From positions 620,001 through 684,000 of the forward strand of contig NZ_CP025407.1 of the NCBI RefSeq assembly GCF_002847285.1: a stretch of 64,000 nucleotides of DNA, given 5' to 3'. The DNA is from Streptomyces sp. CMB-StM0423. Lineage in GTDB: Bacteria; Actinomycetota; Actinomycetes; Streptomycetales; Streptomycetaceae. Within the stretch, counting starts at the first letter, position 1. Every line of letters starts with the position of its first letter. This document shows, piece by piece, positions 1 through 7,745 of this stretch. Under the pieces are notes generated by a model, which was given only the letters and a program-made list of their open reading frames with translations, ran no database searches and had not been told where the DNA came from. The translations under genes and the position numbers were made by a program.

Positions 1-587
1 TGGTAGATCAGCGTGTGGAACGGGGTGAACTGCCAGGTGCTGACGAAGGCCAGGACGCCGATCGCCGACGCCTGCTCGCCGAAGAGGTTGCCGTCGCCGA
101 AGAGCCAGGTGGCCTCGGCGGGCACGCCGAAGTTCGGGTCGAGCATGGCGCCCCAGACGACGGCCACCGCGGTGGCGGACAGCAGCAGCGGGAGGAAGTA
201 GACGGCCGAGAGCACGGCGCGGTTCTTCTGGTGCCCGGCCGCCCAGACGCCGAGCACGATGCTCAGCGGGGTCTGGATCGCCACGCCGAGACCGGTGAGC
301 AGCAGGCTCAGCCAGATGCTCTTGATCATCACCGGGTCGTCCAGGACCCGCCGCCAGTTGTCCAGCCCGGTGAACTCCGGGTCGCCGATGCCGTCCCAGC
401 TCATGAACGACAGCACGGCGACCATGATCAGCGGTACGACGGCGAAGGCGGCGAAGAACAGCGTGGCGGGGGCCGCCCAGAGGAAGCCGGGGCGGCCCAC
501 GTCGGCCACGTTGGCGGTCCGCGTCCGGCGCCGCCGCCGCTCGGCGGGCGGGGCGGCGGGGCGGACGCGCGTCATCTGTGTGGTCAT
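1..587 (-). CDS. Sugar ABC transporter permease (MalF/UgpA type), partial
   Basis: The visible 195 residues are the N-terminal part of a binding-protein-dependent transport permease; the gene runs off the left edge. After a short Arg-rich cytoplasmic tail there is a first membrane segment near residues 35-60, a loop containing FTGLDNWRRV (typical of carbohydrate permeases), a second segment near 90-115 and a third near 120-145. It starts at ATG 587, only 6 bp after the stop of the upstream solute-binding protein gene, so the two are co-transcribed. The EAA loop and the second permease are expected beyond position 1. Role inferred: inner-membrane channel for a sugar or oligosaccharide, probably controlled by the divergent LacI regulator. 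Family call is firm; the substrate is unknown. Confidence 0.9.
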   Translation of the reverse strand, partial: MTTQMTRVRPAAPPAERRRRRTRTANVADVGRPGFLWAAPATLFFAAFAVVPLIMVAVLSFMSWDGIGDPEFTGLDNWRRVLDDPVMIKSIWLSLLLTGLGVAIQTPLSIVLGVWAAGHQKNRAVLSAVYFLPLLLSATAVAVVWGAMLDPNFGVPAEATWLFGDGNLFGEQASAIGVLAFVSTWQFTPFHTLIY

Positions 588-593
588 GGGTCG

Positions 594-1895
594 TCAGGAG
601 GTCGGCAGGGCCTGCATGGCCGAGACGAAGCCGTCCTCGTCGAGCTGTCCGTTGAAGAACTGCTGGACGGCCTTGTGCATGTCGGTGGCGGCTGCCTGCG
701 GATACGCCTGGTCCCAGGAGAGCTGGAAGTGCGGCGCCTTCTCCACCAGGTCGTACTGGTACTCCGAATACCCGGGGCTGGCCGCCTGGTCGAGGAAGTC
801 CGGGGTGTTGGTCGTGGTCGGCAGGTTGCCGATGGACAACTGGTCCTTCACGAACGTGTCGGAGTACATGAGCTTGAGGAACTCCGCGATGGCCCCGGGG
901 TGTTCGGCCTTCTTCATCACCGAGTAGTAGTTGTTGGTGTTGCCGGCGAGGTTCGCCGGGTCGCCCTTGCCGCCGTCGACGGCCGGGAAGGCGCTGTAGC
1001 CGAGGTCCTCGGCGGCGAACGCCTCGTCCAGGCTCTGCTGGGTGGAGTAGTACCAGGAGCCCATCAGCTCGAAGCCGGCCTTGCCGGAGGCGACGAGCTG
1101 CGGCGAGCCGTTGTTGGTGAACTTCACCGAGTCGTACGTGTCCCCGAACGCGCCCGCGTCGACGAGTTCGCGGATCATGCCGAGCGCCCGCCGGCTGTCG
1201 TCGCTCGCCCACGCCTCCTTGTCGCCGTCCAGCGCCTGCTGGAACAGCCCGGGCCCCGCGATGCGGTCGTAGAGGTACTGGAACCACATCTGAGTGGGCC
1301 ACATGTCGCCGCCGCCGAGCGCGATCGGGGTGACGCCCGCGTCCTTCAGCCCCGCCACCGCGGCCAGCAGGTCGTCCCAGGTCTCGGGCGGCTCCACGCC
1401 GGCGTCGGCCAGCACCTTCTTGTTGTGGAAGAGCAGCACCGGCTGCGTGCCGCGCATCGGGACGCCGTACGCCTTGCCGTCCACCACCGAGGCGTCGAAG
1501 ACCGAGGGCAGGAAGTTGTCCTTCAGGCCCGGGTCCTTCTTGATGAAGTCGTCCAGCGGGAGCAGGAGATCGGCGTCGACGAACGGCCTGATGCTGCCCC
1601 CGCCCCAGTGGAAGAAGACGTCGGGGGCCTGCGGGGTGCTGATGATCGTCTGCAGCTTCTGCTGGTAGTCGGCGCCCGGGATGGTGTCCAGGCGGGCCTT
1701 GACCTCGGACGTCTTGTTGAACTCCTCGACCAGCTTCTTCTCCACCTTGTTGGTGGCGTCGCCGTAGACGAGCACGGTGAACTCGTTCTCGCCGGAGCCC
1801 GATCCGCCGTCGTCGCCGCAGGCCGCCAGGGTCAGCGCGAGCCCCAGCGCGCAGCCGCCGGCGACTATGCGGGGCAGCCGCCTTCGAGTCTTCAT
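594..1895 (-). CDS. Extracellular sugar-binding lipoprotein of ABC transporter
   Basis: This 433-residue protein is a family 1 extracellular solute-binding protein. It begins with basic residues, a hydrophobic signal segment and a lipobox (LTLAAC) ending at Cys near residue 27, followed by a Gly/Ser linker, so it should be lipid-anchored outside the membrane. The body shows the usual landmarks: FTVLVYGDATNKVE start of the first lobe, KLQTIISTPQAPDVFFHWGG, and a Trp/Tyr-rich ligand-binding half. The start ATG 1895 lies 13 bp downstream of an inverted repeat CGAAA-A-TTTCG (1908-1918). It is the first gene of the transporter operon and feeds the permease that starts 6 bp after its stop. Substrate cannot be read from sequence; a plant-polymer sugar is possible given the operator type. 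Confidence 0.92.
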   Translation of the reverse strand: MKTRRRLPRIVAGGCALGLALTLAACGDDGGSGSGENEFTVLVYGDATNKVEKKLVEEFNKTSEVKARLDTIPGADYQQKLQTIISTPQAPDVFFHWGGGSIRPFVDADLLLPLDDFIKKDPGLKDNFLPSVFDASVVDGKAYGVPMRGTQPVLLFHNKKVLADAGVEPPETWDDLLAAVAGLKDAGVTPIALGGGDMWPTQMWFQYLYDRIAGPGLFQQALDGDKEAWASDDSRRALGMIRELVDAGAFGDTYDSVKFTNNGSPQLVASGKAGFELMGSWYYSTQQSLDEAFAAEDLGYSAFPAVDGGKGDPANLAGNTNNYYSVMKKAEHPGAIAEFLKLMYSDTFVKDQLSIGNLPTTTNTPDFLDQAASPGYSEYQYDLVEKAPHFQLSWDQAYPQAAATDMHKAVQQFFNGQLDEDGFVSAMQALPTS

Positions 1896-1907
1896 ACGTA
1901 TGCCTCT

Positions 1908-1918
1908 CGAAAATTTCG
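1908..1918. promoter_or_regulatory. Candidate LacI-family operator CGAAA-N-TTTCG
   Basis: A perfect 5-bp inverted repeat with a one-base spacer lies immediately upstream of the binding-protein gene and faces the divergent LacI gene at 2037. A CGAAA half-site follows at about 1929-1933. Seen directly: the repeat. Known: CGAANTTCG-like sites have been described for LacI regulators of xylan/xylobiose genes in Streptomyces. Inferred: the neighbouring LacI protein binds here to repress the transporter until its inducing sugar appears. Confidence 0.5.
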
Positions 1919-2036
1919 TCCCGATCACCGAAAGTCGATGTAGGGCTGGACAGTAGGCGAGCGACCGCGGACGGTCAACGGGCCCGCGGCCGCGCGACCA
2001 AACCGTTACCGCTGACCGTGCCTTATCCTTCGAACC

Positions 2037-3071
2037 ATGCGTGAAGACGACGACGTGGACGGCCGTGTGACCCTGGCCGAGGTGGCGACTCAGGCCGGGG
2101 TGTCCCTCTCGACGGTTTCGAAAGTTCTCAACGGACGGTCCGATGTCTCTCGGCCCACGCGCACGAAAGTCGAGCAACTGCTGGAGACCCACGGCTACCG
2201 CCGCCGGGCCCAGGCCGCCCCGCAGGCGCCGCTCATCGAGCTGGTCTTCCACGAGCTGGAGAGCGTCTGGGCGATGGAGCTGATCCGCGGCGTGGAGAAC
2301 GTCGCCAAGCAGAACCACGCGAGCGTCGTCCTCACCGAGAGCGGTACGCGGCACGCGCCGGACCCCGACTGGATCGAGGGCGTCCTGCGGCGCCGCCCGC
2401 TGGGCGTGGTGCTGGTCTTCTCCACGCTGCCGGACCGGGTGAAGAAGCAACTGCGCTCGCGCGCCATCCCGTTCGTCATCGTCGACCCGGCGGGCGACCC
2501 CGAGCCCGACGTGCCCTCCGTCGGCTCCGCCAACTGGTCCGGCGGCATGGCCGCCACCCGCCACCTCATCGAGCGCGGCCACCGGCGGATCGCCATCATC
2601 ACCGGCCCCGAGGACATGATGTGCTCCCTCGCCCGGCTCGACGGCTACCGGTCGGCGATGGCCATGGCCGGCCTCGACGTCGACCCGGCGCAGGTCCGCT
2701 TCGGCGACTTCCACGTCCAGGGCGGCTTCGACCACGCCATGGAGCTGCTCGACGGGCCCGGCCGGCCCACCGCCGTGTTCGCCGGCAGCGACCTCCAGGC
2801 GCTCGGGGTGCTGGAGGCGGCCCGGCTGAAGGGGCTGAGCGTGCCGGACGAGCTGTCCGTCGTCGGCTACGACGACGTGCCCCTGGCCCAGTGGTCCAGC
2901 CCCGCGCTCACCACCGTCCACCAGCCGCTGCGGCAGATGGCGGAGGAGGCGGCGCAGATGCTGCTGCGCCCGCGCGAGCCCGGCAAGGGGGCGCTGCGCA
3001 TGGAGCTGGCCACCCGGCTGGTGGTACGGCAGAGCACGGCGCCGCCCGCGGAGCCGCCGGCCGGCCCGTAG
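2037..3071 (+). CDS. LacI-family transcriptional regulator
   Basis: A full-length 344-residue LacI/GalR repressor. Residues 9-55 form the N-terminal helix-turn-helix (VTLAEVATQAGVSLSTVSKV followed by LNGRSDVS), then a hinge and a periplasmic-binding-protein-like effector domain with a conserved ERGHRRIAIITGP stretch and VVGYDDVPLAQWSSPALTTV near the C-terminus. It is divergent from the sugar transporter (141-bp gap) and is the obvious local regulator of it. No Shine-Dalgarno sequence precedes ATG 2037, while a TATCCT element sits about 8 bp upstream, so the transcript may be leaderless. Effector sugar is unknown. Confidence 0.93.
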   Translation: MREDDDVDGRVTLAEVATQAGVSLSTVSKVLNGRSDVSRPTRTKVEQLLETHGYRRRAQAAPQAPLIELVFHELESVWAMELIRGVENVAKQNHASVVLTESGTRHAPDPDWIEGVLRRRPLGVVLVFSTLPDRVKKQLRSRAIPFVIVDPAGDPEPDVPSVGSANWSGGMAATRHLIERGHRRIAIITGPEDMMCSLARLDGYRSAMAMAGLDVDPAQVRFGDFHVQGGFDHAMELLDGPGRPTAVFAGSDLQALGVLEAARLKGLSVPDELSVVGYDDVPLAQWSSPALTTVHQPLRQMAEEAAQMLLRPREPGKGALRMELATRLVVRQSTAPPAEPPAGP

Positions 3072-3290
3072 GAGCCCGGCCTCCACCGCGTACGGCACCG
3101 CCGTCCGGCTCCCCGGCACCCGCCCGGTGGGGCGGACGGCGGCCGGAACTCCCCTCCTCCGGGGCGAGGTTGCGGTATTCAACGGGAACGGCGCGCGGGT
3201 TATCCTCCTGCGCACCAGGGGCATGCCCCCGACCGTGCGAGCGCACGCACCGTTCCCCCACACCCTCAACCCCACCCCAGGAGGGTCACC

Positions 3291-4424
3291 ATGAGAGTGC
3301 GTACCATCTCGGCGATCGCCGCCGGGTTCTGCCTCGCCGTCTCCGGCGTCGCCCTGTCCGCGGCCAGCGCGGACCCGCCCGCGAAGGCCGGGCAGGCGGC
3401 GGTCGAGCTGACCCCCGTGGCCGAGGCGAAGAACCCGAGCGCCGGCACCGCGGGCCCCGGCGACTCGGTCTGGATCGCCGAACGCGCCGGCACCGTCCGC
3501 GTCCTCACCGACTCCGGCCTCGGCGAGCCCGTGCTGGACATCTCGGACGACACGACGACGGACGGCGAGCGCGGCCTGCTCGGCATCGCCTTCGACCCGG
3601 AGTTCGCGCACTTCTACGTCTCCTTCACGGACCGGGAGGGCACCAGCACCGTCGACGAGTTCGCCGTCGCCGACGGCGAACCCGACCCGGGCTCGCGGCG
3701 CACCGTCCTCACCCAGGAGCAGCCCTACTCCAACCACAACGGCGGCCAGATCGCCTTCGGCCCCGACGGGATGCTGTACATCGCCCTCGGCGACGGCGGC
3801 GCCGGCGGCGACCCGCACGACTACGGCCAGAACCTGAACACCCTGCTCGGCAAGCTGCTGCGGATCGACCCGGGCGGCGGCGACCCGTACGCGATCCCCG
3901 AGGACAACCCCTTCGTGGACGACGCGGACGCACGGGACGAGATCTGGGCGTACGGGCTGCGCAACCCCTGGCGGTTCTCCTTCGACGCCGAGACCGGCGA
4001 TCTGTGGATCGGCGACGTCGGGCAGAACCGGGTCGAGGAGATCGACTACGCCCCGGCCGGCAGCCCCGGCGGCGAGAACTACGGCTGGGGCCGGATGGAG
4101 GGCTCGGAGGTCTTCGACGGCGAGGAGCCGGCGAACCACGTGCCCCCGGTGCACGAGTACGGCCGCGACGGGCTCGGCTGCTCGGTCACCGGCGGCTTCG
4201 TCTACCGCGGCGAGGCGATCCCGGACCTGGCGGGCCAGTACCTGTTCAGCGACTACTGCGACGGCACCGTCCGCGCGCTCGAAGTCGAGAACGGCGAGGT
4301 CACCGGCGAGAGCGACCTCGGCGTCAGCGGCGGCGAGGTGATCTCCTTCGTCCAGGGCGGCGACGGGGAGCTGTACGTGCTGGACCTCGGCGGGCCGATC
4401 CAGCGGCTGGACCCGGCCGCGTAG
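3291..4424 (+). CDS. Secreted PQQ-dependent sugar dehydrogenase (GSDH family)
   Basis: The 377-residue product has a Sec-type signal peptide (cut likely after ASA near residue 28) and a six-bladed beta-propeller of the glucose/sorbosone dehydrogenase family. Landmarks are GLLGIAFDPEF near residue 95, YSNHNGGQIAFGPDGMLYIA near 145 with the catalytic-type His, LLRIDPGGGDPYAIP near 190, YGLRNPWRFSFD near 225, and GDLWIGDVGQN near 240. Such enzymes oxidise aldose sugars outside the cell using pyrroloquinoline quinone; some homologues are structural or act on other substrates, so the reaction is inferred. A strong ribosome site (AGGAGGGTCACC) precedes ATG 3291. A strong hairpin follows the stop, so it is probably monocistronic. 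Confidence 0.88.
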   Translation: MRVRTISAIAAGFCLAVSGVALSAASADPPAKAGQAAVELTPVAEAKNPSAGTAGPGDSVWIAERAGTVRVLTDSGLGEPVLDISDDTTTDGERGLLGIAFDPEFAHFYVSFTDREGTSTVDEFAVADGEPDPGSRRTVLTQEQPYSNHNGGQIAFGPDGMLYIALGDGGAGGDPHDYGQNLNTLLGKLLRIDPGGGDPYAIPEDNPFVDDADARDEIWAYGLRNPWRFSFDAETGDLWIGDVGQNRVEEIDYAPAGSPGGENYGWGRMEGSEVFDGEEPANHVPPVHEYGRDGLGCSVTGGFVYRGEAIPDLAGQYLFSDYCDGTVRALEVENGEVTGESDLGVSGGEVISFVQGGDGELYVLDLGGPIQRLDPAA

Positions 4425-4434
4425 CAGCGGCGAC

Positions 4435-4464
4435 CCCGCGGGCCGCCGCAGCGCGGCCCGCGGG
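4435..4464 (+). terminator. Hairpin terminator after sugar dehydrogenase
   Basis: A perfect 12-bp stem (CCCGCGGGCCGC / GCGGCCCGCGGG) with a 6-base loop lies 10 bp after the stop at 4424. It lacks a T-tract, as is usual for intrinsic terminators in high-GC actinobacteria. Confidence 0.6.
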
Positions 4465-4521
4465 CACCGGTGGCCGCACGCCCCATTCCGGTCGCGGGCG
4501 CGGGACGTTACCGTGCGGTAG

Positions 4522-5451
4522 ATGAAGCGACCGGGGCTCAGTGACCTGACGGGACGGCGGATCTTCGTCACCGGGGCGGCGGGCGGCATCGGCCGCGCCA
4601 CCGCCGCGCTGGCCGCGGACCGCGGCGCGGAGCTGTTCCTCACCGACCTGGACGGGGACCGCCTCGACGCCACCGCCGTGCGGATACGCGCCCGGGGCGG
4701 GACCGTGCGCTACGCGGGCGCCGCCGACATCGCCGACCTCGACGCCGTACGGGCCGTGGCCGACGACGTGCACACCGCGGCGGACGGGCCGATGGACGTG
4801 GTGATGAACATCGCCGGGATCTCGGCGTGGGGCACGGTGGAACATCTGGAGCACCGGCACTGGCGCGCCATGGTCGAGGTCAATCTGATGGGCCCGGTGC
4901 ACGTCATCGAGGCGTTCGTGCCGCCGATGATCGCGGGCGGCCGCGGCGGGCACCTGGTCAACGTCTCCTCCGCGGCGGGCCTGCTCGGCCTGCCGTGGCA
5001 CGCGGCGTACAGCGCGGGCAAGTTCGGGCTGCGCGGCGTCTCCGAGGTGCTCCGCTTCGACCTGCGCCGGCACGGCATCGGCGTCAGCCTGGTCTGCCCG
5101 GGCGCGGTGGACACGCCGCTGACCGAGACCGTGGAGATCGTCGGCGTGGACAAGGAGAGCAAGGCGTTCAAGCGGCTCCAGGCGGGTTTCCGCAGGCAGG
5201 CGGAGTCGCCGGAGGCGGTCGCCGGGATGATCCTCAAGGGCGTGGCACGCAACCGCTACCTGGTGCACACCTCCGGGCGGGTACGGGCCGCGCACGGGCT
5301 GCAGCGCGCGGCGCCGCCGCTGTACGCGCTGGCGATGCGGGCGATGAACTCCGCCACCCACCGGCTGCTGCGCCGCGCGGTCCTCGCCCCGCCCGAACCG
5401 ACGGCGCCCGTAAGCGACGCGGTGCCGCGGAAGGACGGGGGCGCGCGGTGA
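4522..5451 (+). CDS. SDR family NAD(P)-dependent oxidoreductase
   Basis: A classical short-chain dehydrogenase of 309 residues, longer than the usual 250 because of a C-terminal extension. The cofactor motif TGAAGGIG is near residue 18, the NIAG motif near residue 95, and the catalytic Ser-Tyr-Lys set is visible as NVSS...YSAGK near residues 150-171, followed by PGAVDTPL. Substrate is unknown. No clear ribosome site precedes ATG 4522, so a near-leaderless message is possible. The stop overlaps the GTG start of the following AhpD-like gene (GTGA), indicating translational coupling. Confidence 0.92.
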   Translation: MKRPGLSDLTGRRIFVTGAAGGIGRATAALAADRGAELFLTDLDGDRLDATAVRIRARGGTVRYAGAADIADLDAVRAVADDVHTAADGPMDVVMNIAGISAWGTVEHLEHRHWRAMVEVNLMGPVHVIEAFVPPMIAGGRGGHLVNVSSAAGLLGLPWHAAYSAGKFGLRGVSEVLRFDLRRHGIGVSLVCPGAVDTPLTETVEIVGVDKESKAFKRLQAGFRRQAESPEAVAGMILKGVARNRYLVHTSGRVRAAHGLQRAAPPLYALAMRAMNSATHRLLRRAVLAPPEPTAPVSDAVPRKDGGAR

Positions 5452-5987
5452 GCGCGCCGCGCATCGCCCCCGGCGGGCGCCGCGACGTCGGCGCGGCCAC
5501 CTGGCTGCTCAGCCGTGCGGCGGGCCGCGTCGCCGGCACCCGGCCGCCCGCGCTCTTCCTCGTCCTCGGCCGGCACCGCCGGCTGTTCCGCGGCTGGCTG
5601 CGGTTCGCCGGCCGGCTGATGCCCCGCGGCACGCTGCCGCGCCGGGAGACGGAGCTGGTGATCCTGCGGGTGGCGCATCTGTGCGGCTGCGCGTACGAGT
5701 TCGAGCACCACCGCAGGCTCGGCCGCCGGGCCGGGCTGACCCCCGCCGACGTCGCCAGGGTCGAGGCAGGACCCGGGGCGGACGGGTGGACGGAGCGGGA
5801 GGGCGCGCTGCTCGCCGCCGTCGACGCGCTGCACCACGACCGGGACCTGGACGACGCCCTCTGGCGGCGGCTGCGCACCCACCTGGACGAGCAGGGGACC
5901 ATCGAACTGCTGCTGCTCGCCGGGCACTACGAGATGCTCGCCACGACCATCGCCGCGCTGCGGCTGGCGCCGGACCGGGCCCGCTAG
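5448..5987 (+). CDS. Carboxymuconolactone decarboxylase (AhpD-like) family protein
   Basis: This 179-residue protein has an AhpD/CMD-like helical fold signature: LPRRETELVILRVAHLCG around residues 64-80 followed by CAYEFEHH, and a second helical half with EREGALLAAVDALHHD and ELLLLAGHYEMLA. A Cys in the CGCAYEFEHH segment sits where AhpD-like peroxidase or alkylhydroperoxide-reducing relatives carry a redox Cys, but the paired CxxC is incomplete (C-G-C), so peroxidase activity is uncertain. The GTG start at 5448 overlaps the upstream SDR stop, so the two proteins probably act in one pathway, perhaps a small-molecule oxidation. Function beyond family is not known. Confidence 0.85.
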   Translation: MSAPRIAPGGRRDVGAATWLLSRAAGRVAGTRPPALFLVLGRHRRLFRGWLRFAGRLMPRGTLPRRETELVILRVAHLCGCAYEFEHHRRLGRRAGLTPADVARVEAGPGADGWTEREGALLAAVDALHHDRDLDDALWRRLRTHLDEQGTIELLLLAGHYEMLATTIAALRLAPDRAR

Positions 5988-6046
5988 CGGGCCGGCCGCA
6001 ATCCTCCCGTACCCCCGGCAGGGGGTCGGCATTCAGCCGTTCCACA

Positions 6047-6073
6047 GTTTTCCTACCAATTTTCTAGGAAAAC
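6047..6073. promoter_or_regulatory. Perfect 9-bp inverted repeat upstream of sulfur leader peptide
   Basis: GTTTTCCTA (6047-6055) and TAGGAAAAC (6065-6073) form an exact inverted repeat with a 9-bp AT-rich spacer. It ends 2 bp before a TTGACG -35 box, the usual place for an activator. A related repeat (ATTCCTAG/CTAGGAAT, 9621-9652) lies before the FAD/TPR gene. The binder is unknown; the stand-alone winged-helix protein at 7746 is one candidate. Confidence 0.55.
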
Positions 6074-6075
6074 CA

Positions 6076-6104
6076 TTGACGCAGGCCAGCGCGGTACGCA
6101 GGAT
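6076..6104 (+). promoter_or_regulatory. Promoter of leader peptide/sulfatase unit
   Basis: TTGACG (6076-6081) and CAGGAT (6099-6104) are separated by 17 bp, matching the housekeeping sigma-factor consensus of streptomycetes. The predicted start of transcription falls at about 6111-6112, on the ATG of the leader peptide, so the message would be leaderless. Confidence 0.55.
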
Positions 6105-6111
6105 GGTGGGC

Positions 6112-6195
6112 ATGTCCTCGACGCGGGCGCTTCTCTTCCGCCGCAGGCACGTCGACTTCTGTCACGTGGCCAGCGCGGTCTGCCGTCACGGCTAG
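6112..6195 (+). CDS. Cys-containing leader peptide of sulfur-responsive type
   Basis: This 27-codon reading frame ends at TAG 6193-6195 and contains the stretch RRRHVDFCHVASAVC. It matches the form of short actinobacterial leader peptides, with an Arg/His-Val-Asp core and an A/S-rich end followed by Cys, that precede sulfur assimilation genes; in mycobacteria a Cys-rich leaderless peptide of this kind attenuates a sulfur operon when cysteine is plentiful. Here Cys codons are at positions 17 and 24. An in-frame ATG at 6103 would add three residues, but the promoter points to 6112. The sulfatase gene starts 104 bp further on. Inferred role: translation of the Cys codons reports cysteine supply and tunes sulfatase expression. 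Confidence 0.7.
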   Translation: MSSTRALLFRRRHVDFCHVASAVCRHG

Positions 6196-6299
6196 CCGCC
6201 GGACGACTTCCTCCGTACCCCTGCCCCGCCCGCGCCGCGGCCGTCGCCGTCCGCGCGCCGGTGGGCCGGCTCCCCCTGCCCTCCGTCCTCGGGAGACCC

Positions 6300-7706
6300 A
6301 TGTCCTCCTCGCCGTCCCGCCGCGCCTTCGGCGGACTGCTGGGCTCCGCCGCGACCGCGGCCGCCCTCGGCACCGCCGCCTCGCCCGCCGCCGCCCAGAA
6401 CTCGGAAACCCCCTTCCGCGCCGCCGCCGACCGCACGGCGCGGCGGCCCAACATCCTCTTCGTCCTCGCCGACGACCTCGGCTGGGCCGACCTCTCCAGC
6501 TACGGCTCGCCGCACATCCGCACCCCGCACCTGGACCGGCTCGCCCGCCAGGGCGTGCGGTTCACCCAGGCGTACTCGGGCTCCGCGACCTGCTCCCCGA
6601 CCCGCTTCTCGCTCTACACGGGCCGGCACCCCGGCCGTACGGAAGGCGGGCTCGCCGAGCCGATCGCCGACAGGTCGGCGGGCCTGGAGCCCGGGCACCC
6701 GACGCTGGCGTCGCTGCTGCGCGACGCGGGGTACGCCACGGCGCTCATCGGCAAGTGGCACTGCGGCTACCTGCCGGACTACAGCCCCACGCGCTCCGGC
6801 TGGGACAGCTTCTTCGGCAACTTCGGCGGCGCCCTGGAGTACTACTCCAAGCTCGGCTCCGGCGGCGAGTACGACCTGTACGAGGGCGAGGTCGAGTACC
6901 GCGACCTGCGCTACTACACCAGGGTGCTCACCGAGCGCGCGGTCCGGCACCTGCGCACCCGCGACCGGCAGCCCTGGCTGCTCAACCTCAACTTCACGAC
7001 CCCGCACTGGCCCTGGATCGCCGACGGCGACGAGGCGGAGAGCGCCGAGATCGTCCGCCGCATCAAGGCCGGCGACCGCCGCGCCCTGTGGCACGCGGAC
7101 GGCGGCTCGCTGGAGAAGTACCGCGAGATGGTCGAGGACCTCGACCGCTCCGTCGGCCAGGTGCTCGCCGCGCTGCGCGCGAGCGGCCAGGAGCGGGACA
7201 CCCTGGTCGTCTTCGCCAGCGACAACGGCGGCGAGCGCTGGTCCCACCAGTGGCCGCTGTCCGGCGAGAAGGCGTCGCTGCAGGAGGGCGGGATACGCAT
7301 ACCGCAGATCGCCCGCTGGCCCGCGCGCCTCGACGGCGGCCAGGTCAGCCACGTACCCCTGTACTCCCCCGACTGGACCGCCACGCTGCTGGAGCTGGGC
7401 GGCGCCCGCCCGGCCGCCTCCCACCCGCTGGACGGCCGCAGCCTCGCCGGCTACCTGCTGCGCGGCGAGGACCCGCCGGAGCGGGACCTGTTCTGGCGGG
7501 TGCGCGGCGAGCGGGCGCTGCGCCGCGGCGACTGGAAGTACCACCGCGGCAAGGACGGCGCGGACCGCCTCTTCGACCTCGCCCACGACCCGCGCGAGCG
7601 GGCCGACAAGGCGTCCGTACGACCCGAGTTGCTGGCCCGGCTGCGCACCGCGTGGGAGAGGACCGACGCCGGTCTGCTGCCGTACCCCGCGCCGGCCGCC
7701 GGCTGA
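6300..7706 (+). CDS. Tat-exported type I sulfatase
   Basis: A 468-residue sulfatase of the alkaline-phosphatase superfamily. The N-terminus has a twin-arginine signal (SRRAFGGLLG then an Ala-rich stretch to about residue 35). NILFVLADDLGW carries the metal-binding Asp pair, and SATCSPTR near residue 98 is the CxPxR motif in which Cys becomes formylglycine. GKWHCGY and FASDNGGERW supply further active-site residues. The enzyme would release sulfate from sulfate esters outside the membrane. ATG 6300 follows GGGAGACCC, and the leader peptide upstream ties it to sulfur control. It begins a unit continuing with the winged-helix protein 39 bp downstream. The ester substrate cannot be inferred. Confidence 0.93.
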   Translation: MSSSPSRRAFGGLLGSAATAAALGTAASPAAAQNSETPFRAAADRTARRPNILFVLADDLGWADLSSYGSPHIRTPHLDRLARQGVRFTQAYSGSATCSPTRFSLYTGRHPGRTEGGLAEPIADRSAGLEPGHPTLASLLRDAGYATALIGKWHCGYLPDYSPTRSGWDSFFGNFGGALEYYSKLGSGGEYDLYEGEVEYRDLRYYTRVLTERAVRHLRTRDRQPWLLNLNFTTPHWPWIADGDEAESAEIVRRIKAGDRRALWHADGGSLEKYREMVEDLDRSVGQVLAALRASGQERDTLVVFASDNGGERWSHQWPLSGEKASLQEGGIRIPQIARWPARLDGGQVSHVPLYSPDWTATLLELGGARPAASHPLDGRSLAGYLLRGEDPPERDLFWRVRGERALRRGDWKYHRGKDGADRLFDLAHDPRERADKASVRPELLARLRTAWERTDAGLLPYPAPAAG

Positions 7707-7745
7707 CCGCCCGTCCCGCTCCGACCACCAGAAGGAGACCGACCG

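Noticed and set aside
2112..2140. TTTCGAAA palindrome in the LacI gene as an operator
   Set aside because: It falls on conserved Ser-Lys codons of the helix-turn-helix, so codon choice explains it.
1896..4673. Upstream extension of the binding-protein frame on the minus strand
   Set aside because: It covers the LacI and GSDH genes in antisense and lacks motifs. The lipoprotein signal fixes the true start at 1895.
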